Of a stretch of 35,963 nt of DNA, positions 27,971-35,402 are shown one piece after another. The stretch's first letter is position 1. Every line of letters starts with the position of its first letter. Both the position numbers and the translations under genes were made by a program. This stretch comes from Kiritimatiellia bacterium (GTDB taxonomy: Bacteria > Verrucomicrobiota > Kiritimatiellia > UBA8416 > JABMPJ01), in the NCBI GenBank assembly GCA_016783675.1, contig JADHWE010000021.1:1-35963 (forward strand), written 5' to 3'. The notes below the pieces were generated by a model. It saw only the letters and a list, made by a program, of their open reading frames with translations. It had not been told where the DNA came from and searched no databases.

Positions 27971-28393
27971 TCAGATGCGCAGCACGACGGTTCGGCAGAC
28001 GTCGAGTGATGGCGAGGTCCGGGGCGAACCCCAACCATGTAGTCTGGACCGGTCGGCCCATGAAGCGATATCGCCCGAACACAGCTGCGGCGCGGGTAAA
28101 AGGGCTAACGGCGACCGCTGTTCGCGCAGGGTCTTGGACACCTTGACGAGCAAGGGCGCATGTTCCGTACCGAGGTCAACGTCCACGCAAGCGTGACCGC
28201 TGCAATCTGAAGCGGTCAACTCCAGGTCGGCGCAGGCGTGGTCGTCATGTTCCTCAGCGTGCGCAGGCGCGCAGTGCCCGGCGTGCTCCACTTCCAGCGC
28301 GACATGTCCATCCGCGCCGATGCAGAGGACCATGCCGCCCACGCCGGAAACAAGCACCACCATGCTCATCCAGCAGGCCAAGGCAAACCGCAT
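27971..28393 (-). CDS. His/Cys-rich secreted protein heading the efflux operon
   Basis: MRFALACWMSMVVLVSGVGGMVLCIGADGHVALEVEHAGHCAPAHAEEHDDHACADLE...; signal-like start and metal-ligand-rich body. Confidence 0.6.
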   Translation of the reverse strand: MRFALACWMSMVVLVSGVGGMVLCIGADGHVALEVEHAGHCAPAHAEEHDDHACADLELTASDCSGHACVDVDLGTEHAPLLVKVSKTLREQRSPLALLPAPQLCSGDIASWADRSRLHGWGSPRTSPSLDVCRTVVLRI

Positions 28394-28593
28394 GACTTTG
28401 TGAAGTATTCTCACTGCGCCGGAAAGAATACCACCATCCTCACCTTTCCCGCAACAGCGAAGAACAGAGGACAAAAAGGTGCTGCGGTGTACGTCTTTTA
28501 TGCTCCGCTTGTACGCTGTACATCAAGAAGCACCTCTGGTACGACTGCAACGCAGTGAGGGTCCCAATGGCGATGCATGATCAACAATCAGGA

Positions 28594-28657
28594 GCATCCC
28601 GTAGGGATGCCAGGCTATAGGTGGATAGGCTGTAGGCTAAGCGTCCTCTGGGACGCT
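28594..28657. repeat. REP-like palindrome pair
   Basis: gcatcccgtagggatgc (28594-28610) and agcgtcctctgggacgct (28640-28657), in the same style as the palindromes of the RAYT element. Confidence 0.7.
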
Positions 28658-28675
28658 TCTGAACGGGAAATAGCC

Positions 28676-28849
28676 ATGCGGGGCGAACACCATCTAGCGG
28701 ATCCAGCGTGGCTGCACACATCGGACAACGATCCGCGCGGCTGGATCGATCCGTGCGGGATCAGGGAAGTGTGGATGCACACCGGCACCGCCTGCAACCT
28801 GCGCTGCCCCGACTGCTTTGCCGGCGGCGCGACCTGCAGCAAGATGTGA
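28676..28849 (+). pseudogene. Truncated radical SAM protein N-terminus
   Basis: GIREVWMHTGTACNLRCPDCFAGGAT contains CxxxCxxC; the ORF stops six residues later (ATCSKM*). Confidence 0.65.
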
Positions 28850-28864
28850 TACGGGAGGAGATGA

Positions 28865-29032
28865 GTGAAGAAGAAATACGCAAAGCTGGCAGGTCTTGTC
28901 GTGGTCGTCTCGTTGCTGGGGGTTGATGAAGTGGTGGCTGCGGCACTTCTGATTGGAGAAGTCCTTGGCTCTTGCCACCAACCATTTGTCGGGATACCGT
29001 GTGGCCTTGTTTCCACATCAGCCCAAATCTAA
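28865..29032 (+). CDS. Small 55-aa protein with signal/TM-like N-terminus (GTG start; absent from the supplied ORF track)
   Basis: RBS gggaggag at about 28853; V(M)KKKYAKLAGLVVVVSLLGVDEVVAAALLIGEVLGSCHQPFVGIPCGLVSTSAQI*. Confidence 0.5.
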   Translation: MKKKYAKLAGLVVVVSLLGVDEVVAAALLIGEVLGSCHQPFVGIPCGLVSTSAQI

Positions 29033-29042
29033 GGAGTCACCG

Positions 29043-30659
29043 ATGACCCGCACACGCACCGCTCACCGCCGTCTGTTCAGCCTTGTTCTGGTTGGACTTC
29101 TGATTACGACCGCCGCCATCGCCGCGCCACGACTGCCGGGGTTCTTCACGAACAACATGGTCTTGCAGCGCGAAATCGCGGTACCGGTCTGGGGCTGGGC
29201 CGATCCCGGTGAGGTGGTCACGGTGGCGTTTGGCGGCCAGTCCGTTTCCGCTACGGCCGATGCCAAGGGCAAGTGGATGGCAAAGCTGGCGGCTATGCCG
29301 GCCTCGGGCGAGGGACGCGTGCTGAACGTGTCGTCCCCCGGCAACAACCCCATCACGGTCGCGAATGTTGTGGTTGGCGAAGTGTGGATCTGCTCCGGCC
29401 AGTCGAACATGGAGTGGGCTCTGAACGCGGTAAAGAACAGCAAGGAAGAGATTGCCGCGGCCAACTATCCCCTGATCCGCCACGTGAAGATCGGGCATGT
29501 GACCGCAGACGTTCCACTTGCAGACGTGAAAAGCCAGTGGCAGATCAGTTCCCCGGGTACGGCCGGTGGCTTCACCGCCGTGGGGTACTTCTTTGCACGC
29601 AAGCTGCACGATGAACTGAAGGTACCGATCGGCCTGATCGGATCCAACTGGGGCGGGACCCGGGTGGAACCGTGGACGCCGCCGGTCGGTTTTCGTTCGG
29701 TCCCGGAGTTGGCCGACATTGCGAAGCGTGTTGATGCCACGCTCCCCGGAACGATAGGCGGACAGGCGAGCTATATGCAGTATCTCACAGACGTGGAGAA
29801 CTGGCTACCGAAGGCCAAGACCGCCGTGAACCATGGCGAGAACCCCGCGCCCTGCCCCACCCCGCCGCGCATCGGCGCCAGTCACCAGGATCCCACCCGC
29901 ATCTATAACGCCATGATTCATCCGCTGGTTCCCTATGCCATCCGTGGTGCGATCTGGTACCAGGGCGAATCGAACGGCGGCGAGGGTGTCTCCTACTTCC
30001 ACAAGAAGCAGGCCCTCATCGGCGGCTGGCGCAAGCTGTGGAACCAGGGCGACGACGCCACGGGGCCGGGGCAAGCTTTCCCCTTCTATTTCGTACAGCT
30101 CGCCAACTTCCAGAAGGCCAACGACAATCCTGCCGGCGGTGACGGCTGGGCAAAATTTCGCGAAGCCCAACGCCAGTGCCTCACCATTCCGAACGTCGGC
30201 ATGGCGGTCATTACCGACATAGGCGAGGCCCGCGACATCCATCCTCGCAACAAACAGGATGTCGGGCTCCGCCTCGCGCTCTGGGCGCTCGCCAAGGATT
30301 ACGGACAGAAGGACCTCGTCTATTCGGGGCCGCTCTACAAGAGCCATGCCGTTGAAGGTAGCGCTATCCGCGTTAGGTTCGACAGCGCCGGCAGCGGCCT
30401 GATGGTCGGCAAGAAAGAGGGCCTGTCCCCAACGGCTGAGGATGCCGCGGGCAGTCTCAAGCGCTTCGCCGTCGCCGGTGCCGACAAACAATGGCACTGG
30501 GCCGACGCCGTGATCGATGGTGACAGCGTCGTGGTTTCGAGTCCCGACGTTGCCGCCCCGGTGGCTGTCCGATACGCGTTCAGCATGAACCCGCTCGGCT
30601 GCAACCTCTATAACCGCGAAGGCCTCCCCGCCTCACCGTTCAGGACAGACGACTGGTAG
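29043..30659 (+). CDS. Sialate O-acetylesterase-like secreted carbohydrate esterase
   Basis: Signal peptide; FFTNNMVLQREIAVPVWGWADPGEVVTV; ICSGQSNMEW SGNH Ser block; IWYQGESNG. RBS aaggag. Confidence 0.92.
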   Translation: MTRTRTAHRRLFSLVLVGLLITTAAIAAPRLPGFFTNNMVLQREIAVPVWGWADPGEVVTVAFGGQSVSATADAKGKWMAKLAAMPASGEGRVLNVSSPGNNPITVANVVVGEVWICSGQSNMEWALNAVKNSKEEIAAANYPLIRHVKIGHVTADVPLADVKSQWQISSPGTAGGFTAVGYFFARKLHDELKVPIGLIGSNWGGTRVEPWTPPVGFRSVPELADIAKRVDATLPGTIGGQASYMQYLTDVENWLPKAKTAVNHGENPAPCPTPPRIGASHQDPTRIYNAMIHPLVPYAIRGAIWYQGESNGGEGVSYFHKKQALIGGWRKLWNQGDDATGPGQAFPFYFVQLANFQKANDNPAGGDGWAKFREAQRQCLTIPNVGMAVITDIGEARDIHPRNKQDVGLRLALWALAKDYGQKDLVYSGPLYKSHAVEGSAIRVRFDSAGSGLMVGKKEGLSPTAEDAAGSLKRFAVAGADKQWHWADAVIDGDSVVVSSPDVAAPVAVRYAFSMNPLGCNLYNREGLPASPFRTDDW

Positions 30660-30700
30660 GCAATACCGACAGCATGTAGGGCCGCACCGCGTGCGGCAAA

Positions 30701-30793
30701 GGCTAAGCCGTCGCGAAGCCGCACAACTCGTCCAGCCGTCGGTCCGAGCTCTTGGTCATGCGTGGCAACAACAATCGTGAGGCCATCAGCCGC
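30701..30793 (-). pseudogene. Remnant of an ABC transporter ATPase C-terminus (LolD/MacB-like)
   Basis: Minus-strand translation ADGLTIVVATHDQELGPTAGRVVRLRDGLA matches the H-loop THD and RVxRLRDG tail. Confidence 0.7.
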
Positions 30794-31038
30794 ACCGTTT
30801 ACGGACGGAACCGCTGATCATGGCTGCCTGCGGCAAGCCGCGGACGCAGCTAGAGCATGCCGCCCGGCATGCGAGCTGCTCCGGTTCGCGTTCCCACGCT
30901 CACCGGCTCGCGGCTTCTGCCTTGCCATCCATGGCGTCCCATATGTTCACTGGCGGGGCAAGCGGCTCCGTTCCTTTCAAAAGAACCACCATCAGCCCCG
31001 ACCACCACCCCAAGGAATTCCGAGCCTGAACAAGATAC

Positions 31039-31521
31039 ATGGTGCACCCCGTCTACATGAGCGCCATCCAGGCGATATGGGATGCGGTCGGTATTCCGGC
31101 GCGGCTAGTCTTTCCATACCGGGACCGGACGAAGGGAGAGTTGCTACGTAAGTGCGCCGACCGCAAGAACCTCGCGAGTCTGGTGGGTAGCTCCACGAGT
31201 TGCGGCAAGTTCCAGCGGCACAACCTTACGCACTGCGGGGAATGCATTCCATGTCTTGTGCGGCGCGCCGCCTTCCTCAAAGCCAAGATGCGCGACACAA
31301 CAACCAAGGGCTACCTCCGTGACAAGCTGGCCCATTCCGAGTCCAAGGATGTTGCTGCAGCCGCAGCTTCGTATCTCCGATATCGGGACGAGGGAATCCG
31401 GCGTTTTGCGGGCGGTTCGCTTTCGTTCGCCTCTCACTCCGACCGTGGACAATATGAGAGCGTCGTGGCGGATGGCATGGACGAGCTTGGTGAACTCCTG
31501 TCGAGCCACGGCGTGATATGA
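31039..31521 (+). pseudogene. Truncated QatC-like (QueC-family) protein, C-terminal part only
   Basis: MVHPVYMSAIQ..FPYRDRTKGELLRKC..LVGSSTSCGKF..THCGECIPCLVRRAAF; an in-frame stop just upstream removes the PP-loop N-terminus. Overlaps the TatD-like gene by 4 bp. Confidence 0.75.
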
Positions 31522-32246
31522 TCGACTTCCACTGTCACCTCGACCTCTATCCAGACGCGCGGAGACTTGCCGCTCGGGTTGCGTCAAGGAATCGCTTCAC
31601 ACTCGTTGTCACCACCGGTCCGCGTGCGTGGCAGGCGACATCCCGAGTATTCGCAGGCCATGAGAGCATCAGGGTTGCACTAGGCTTGCATCCTGAGATA
31701 ACCGAGCAGAAGGTATCCGAGCGCGAGCTGTTGATTTCGTGCGTTTGCCAAACGGAGCTCATTGGGGAAGTCGGGCTGGACGGTTCCGTGCAATACCGTC
31801 ATACGCGAGAGCAGCAGGAAGCCATACTTGAGGCCGTACTGACGGAGAGCGAGCGATGTGGAGGGAAGATCCTCAGCGTTCACTCGCGGAATGCGGCCGG
31901 TCCCGTTCTTGACTACGTTGAGCGCCTCTGCCGGAATAGCGTCCCTGTTCTGCATTGGTTCTCAGGCACGATGGAAGAGACTCGCCGTGCCGTGGCTATG
32001 GGGTGTTGGTTCAGCGTGGGACCGGCGATGCTCCGCGGGGCGAAAGGTCGTAGGATTCTGGAGGAGCTGCCTACCGCCAGAGTCCTGCCGGAGACCGACG
32101 GGCCATTTGCGATGAATGGCTCCTCTCCCTATATGCCTTGGGAGGCAATTTCAATCGCACCTACTGTCGCCGCCACATGGAATGTGACGGCAGAGGAAGT
32201 TCGGCAGCAGTTCCTGAACAACCTTTCTCACCTACTGGACACCTGA
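31518..32246 (+). CDS. TatD-family metal-dependent DNase, QatD-like
   Basis: IDFHCHLD, GEVGLDG, SVHSRNA, LHWFSGT, LPETDGPF carry the complete TatD metal-ligand set. Confidence 0.85.
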   Translation: MIDFHCHLDLYPDARRLAARVASRNRFTLVVTTGPRAWQATSRVFAGHESIRVALGLHPEITEQKVSERELLISCVCQTELIGEVGLDGSVQYRHTREQQEAILEAVLTESERCGGKILSVHSRNAAGPVLDYVERLCRNSVPVLHWFSGTMEETRRAVAMGCWFSVGPAMLRGAKGRRILEELPTARVLPETDGPFAMNGSSPYMPWEAISIAPTVAATWNVTAEEVRQQFLNNLSHLLDT

Positions 32247-33179
32247 CTGTCTGCCCTCGTACTCCGCGACCCGCATCTCCAGCGTGGTTTCTGCGAATCC
32301 GAACCGAGCTTTCAGCTCACGGGACAGCTTCTGCATGGTGGCTTCTGTGTTGCCACTCTCGTTTCCATGCTTCAGAAGTACACCTGCGCTGAGAACGACA
32401 ACGTCCTCGGTGATTGACCAGATCCTGACTCGGTCGAGTTCGGCCACTTCTGGGAACTCGTCGGCAACGAAGAGTTCGACATCGTGGGTGTTGATGTGTG
32501 TGGGTGCGACTTCCATCAGGATGCGTGTCGTGTCTCGGAACAGCCCCCACGCCCACACCAGGATGACACCGGCTATTCCGATGCTGAGGAGCGGGTCGAT
32601 CCACTTCCAGCCTGTAGCGGCCATGATAAGCGCGCCGATTACGATCGCGACGGATGATACTGCATCAGCCATCATGTGAGCCACGGCGCTGCGCACGCTA
32701 ATGTTCTTGCCGTGCCCGTGCAGGAGGACGATGCTCGCCACGTTGACGGCGAGTCCGATCGCTGCGACCAGGAACATCTCACGAGTCAGGATCTCAACCG
32801 GATTCAGGAGACGGGCGATACTCTCGTACGCGATGTAGGCTGTGACGGCAAACAGGAAGAGCGCGTTTGTGTATGCGGCCAGCACCTCGGCCCGTAACAG
32901 GCCGAAGGTACGATGGTGGCATGGCTTAGCCCGCGCAAGCCGTACGGCAAGCGCACTGATCCCGAGCGCGAAAACATGCGTGAACATGTGCCCCGCATCG
33001 CTGAGCAGGGCCAGACTGCCGGAGAGGAACCCACCCACAATCTCCAGGATCATCCCGGCCAGTGTGATGCCGATGGAGATGTACAGCCGTCCCAAGGGGG
33101 CGTGTCGATGCTCCAGCAGTTCAGACATTCCGCCGTGCTCGTGTGTGTAGTTCTCCTTATGATGGTGATGCTTGTCCAT
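32232..33179 (-). CDS. Cation diffusion facilitator (CDF) metal transporter
   Basis: His-rich N-terminus (MDKHHHHKENYTHEHGG), SGSLALLSDAGHMFTHVFAL, AVAHMMADAVSSVAIVIGA. Confidence 0.92.
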   Translation of the reverse strand: MDKHHHHKENYTHEHGGMSELLEHRHAPLGRLYISIGITLAGMILEIVGGFLSGSLALLSDAGHMFTHVFALGISALAVRLARAKPCHHRTFGLLRAEVLAAYTNALFLFAVTAYIAYESIARLLNPVEILTREMFLVAAIGLAVNVASIVLLHGHGKNISVRSAVAHMMADAVSSVAIVIGALIMAATGWKWIDPLLSIGIAGVILVWAWGLFRDTTRILMEVAPTHINTHDVELFVADEFPEVAELDRVRIWSITEDVVVLSAGVLLKHGNESGNTEATMQKLSRELKARFGFAETTLEMRVAEYEGRQSGVQ

Positions 33180-33181
33180 TG

Positions 33182-33706
33182 CTATTCAGCTTTCTTGCTG
33201 TCTCTGCTGCCCGTGAGCGCACTCAGCCGAAGGGCCAATCTCGCCATCTTCTCCACGGCACTTGATGAGATAGTTGCTCCTGTGATGCCATCCACCCGTT
33301 CATTCAGCCTACCTCGATCGTTCAGCCCCGCACCTTCGTACTGCTTCAGGTAACGTTCACTACGAATCGGGCGACCACGCTTCTCTCGGTCCGCAAGAAT
33401 CCGGGCGCTTCGGATTCGCCCCTCAAACACGACGAAACCAGCCTTGATGGGCCCATGCTTCCCGCGCGCCGACATAACCCAGAGAGTACCCTCAGCACCC
33501 GCGTAGTACACGATGCGTTTTGGTGTGCCGTCGCGGCCGAGGATCTCGCGACAGGCTGCTGCCACGGAACCCGTCACGGACAGCGACTGCACAGCAGGCG
33601 TGTTGTCGAACTGCTCCTTGAGGAGGCGCTCCACCGCATCCTCTTTGGCCAGGCCGGCCATTGGTAATGCGAGCAGCAAACCCAACTGGAGAAATCTAGA
33701 AGTCAT
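33182..33706 (-). CDS. FMN-binding domain protein (secreted)
   Basis: Signal-like MTSRFLQLGLLLALPMAG; NERVDGITGATISSSAV is the FMN_bind flavinylation-type motif. Confidence 0.8.
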   Translation of the reverse strand: MTSRFLQLGLLLALPMAGLAKEDAVERLLKEQFDNTPAVQSLSVTGSVAAACREILGRDGTPKRIVYYAGAEGTLWVMSARGKHGPIKAGFVVFEGRIRSARILADREKRGRPIRSERYLKQYEGAGLNDRGRLNERVDGITGATISSSAVEKMARLALRLSALTGSRDSKKAE

Positions 33707-34829
33707 AACCGATCCCGAGATTGAACCCATTCTGGTCCTTCCCGTTATCATTGTCCTGCCACTGGTAATCCGCCTTGATCACCACTTGCTCGTGTGGCCA
33801 CCAATTCACACCGGCATCGACCTGTGTCTTGCCTGTGTTTTCGCCGGCCTCTCCTGCTTGGTTGTCCCACTCGCTGTACCTAACGAAGACCCCCACCTCG
33901 TCAATCAGACGATACGACGGCTCGACATACCAGCCATACTGGCGGTCCGCCCCGACCGACTCCGGGCCGCTCCCGTCCAACATCCATTCGCCGTACAGCG
34001 CCCGCAACCCAAGTGCGCCACGCCGAAGCTCAGCGTGGAGTTCCCCAAGCACGCCATCACCGGCTGTGTCGTCGTTGCTCTGGGTCATGTCGGACTGGTA
34101 GACGATCGCACCGCCTACGGTGAAACCAGGTACACGCCAGTTCAGGGCGAGCGTCCCGGCCAGGTCAGAGGCCTCGGCCTTGGCAACCTTTTGCCTTCCC
34201 GAGCGCACGGCATAGTTGCTGTTGCTCGACGTGTTCAGGCCTGAATGCATATAGGCCGCATACTCCCATCCTTCCACAAGCTGGCCATGTATGCCGGCAC
34301 CTGCTTCCCACCAGGTCGTGGGAATGATCTTGTTCTCGATCGGGTTGCGTTCGACCCCGTAGAACGTCGGCGGCTCATGGGTCGGGTTCAAGAACCCGAC
34401 TGGCAGGAGGAATAAGCCGCCCCGAGCGATATGGTTCTCGTTGAGATCGAAATCAATGAACGCCTGCTCCAGTTCTACTTCCCCTGGTGCATCCCCACCC
34501 GATAGGGAGTGCTCGAGCTCCAGCTCAGAACTGAATCGGATTCGGTCACTGAAATCGTAGCCGAAGTAGAGCACGAACCGGTGGAAATCCATCTCTTCCT
34601 TATCGGACGCCCCGCCTTTCCCGGACAGGTTGTTGTAGTGCAGTTCACCATACCCCCCGAGTTGCACCCCCCCGAAGGCGTCGAGGCTGTCACTTGAGCC
34701 GCGCAATTCTGCGACTTCCTGCTCCAGACGTTCGAGCCGTTCGTCAGTGGTCTCAGCCTTCACCTGCGCTACGCTCGCCGCGCCGACTGCGGTCACCATG
34801 ATTGCGATTGCCATTCTCTTTTTGTTCAT
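33696..34829 (-). CDS. Porin-like outer membrane beta-barrel protein
   Basis: Signal peptide; coiled-coil RLERLEQEVAELR; VQLGGYGELHYNN; terminal GFNLGIGYDF. Confidence 0.8.
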   Translation of the reverse strand: MNKKRMAIAIMVTAVGAASVAQVKAETTDERLERLEQEVAELRGSSDSLDAFGGVQLGGYGELHYNNLSGKGGASDKEEMDFHRFVLYFGYDFSDRIRFSSELELEHSLSGGDAPGEVELEQAFIDFDLNENHIARGGLFLLPVGFLNPTHEPPTFYGVERNPIENKIIPTTWWEAGAGIHGQLVEGWEYAAYMHSGLNTSSNSNYAVRSGRQKVAKAEASDLAGTLALNWRVPGFTVGGAIVYQSDMTQSNDDTAGDGVLGELHAELRRGALGLRALYGEWMLDGSGPESVGADRQYGWYVEPSYRLIDEVGVFVRYSEWDNQAGEAGENTGKTQVDAGVNWWPHEQVVIKADYQWQDNDNGKDQNGFNLGIGYDF

Positions 34830-34852
34830 ACCGTGCCCCTTTGCTTTGACGT

Positions 34853-34868
34853 GTTAGGTCGCCCTAAC
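34853..34868. promoter_or_regulatory. DtxR/MntR-like operator upstream of the porin gene
   Basis: gttaggtcgccctaac, arms gttagg/cctaac; 24 bp upstream of the porin start. Confidence 0.7.
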
Positions 34869-34919
34869 TCTCTGCCTAAAACCCTACTCACTCGTTTTTG
34901 CGTAATGATTCCCAGGCCG

Positions 34920-35312
34920 CTATCCGTTGCCGGTGGGCCGTGCGTTCAAATGTCTCAGTCCGGCCAGAAAAGCAGGACTGACGATGTGCTCCAATTGGCA
35001 GGCTTCCTCGGACGCCTGCCTGGCGTCCATTCCCAGAACGGCCACCATGAACTCATGGAGGACAGTCTGACGATCGTCCAACTCTCCGGCAATTCTCCGC
35101 CCCGCCGCGGTCAGTAATATGTCCTTGTGGACGCGCTTGATCAGCGATGCTTCCTTTAAGCGTTCCAGCATCTGCACAACCGATGGTTTACTGACGTCCA
35201 ATAGTCGCGCAATCTCCGAAACATGAGCGTGCCCGTGCTTGCTCTCCAGTTCTCCGATAATCTCTATGTACATCTGCTGCTTGAGCGTGATTCGGTCTAT
35301 CCGTGATTTCAT
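34920..35312 (-). CDS. DtxR/MntR-family metal-dependent transcriptional regulator
   Basis: Winged HTH HVSEIARLLDVSKPSVVQMLERLKEASLIKR followed by LTAAGRRIAGELDDRQTVLHEFMVAVLGMD..ACQLEHIVSP. Confidence 0.85.
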   Translation of the reverse strand: MKSRIDRITLKQQMYIEIIGELESKHGHAHVSEIARLLDVSKPSVVQMLERLKEASLIKRVHKDILLTAAGRRIAGELDDRQTVLHEFMVAVLGMDARQASEEACQLEHIVSPAFLAGLRHLNARPTGNG

Positions 35313-35322
35313 GGGTGCGAGA

Positions 35323-35340
35323 AGTTAGGCGGCCCTAACT
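35323..35340. promoter_or_regulatory. DtxR/MntR-like operator upstream of the regulator gene (autoregulation)
   Basis: agttaggcggccctaact; shares gttaggNNgccctaac with the site at 34853. Confidence 0.72.
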
Positions 35341-35402
35341 CGCATGTCAAGAACCAACCAGAGCTACCCCAGGTTCCGCGCCCCGAGCTTCTGCCAGACC
35401 GA

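Noticed and set aside
30820-31029. 69-aa ORF upstream of the Qat remnant as the missing QatC N-terminus
   Set aside because: Sequence shows no PP-loop (SGGxDS) motif and does not read into the QatC frame.
31518-32246. Housekeeping tatD annotation
   Set aside because: Possible on domain grounds, but the 4-bp overlap with a QueC/QatC-like C-terminus favours the Qat context; kept as QatD-like.
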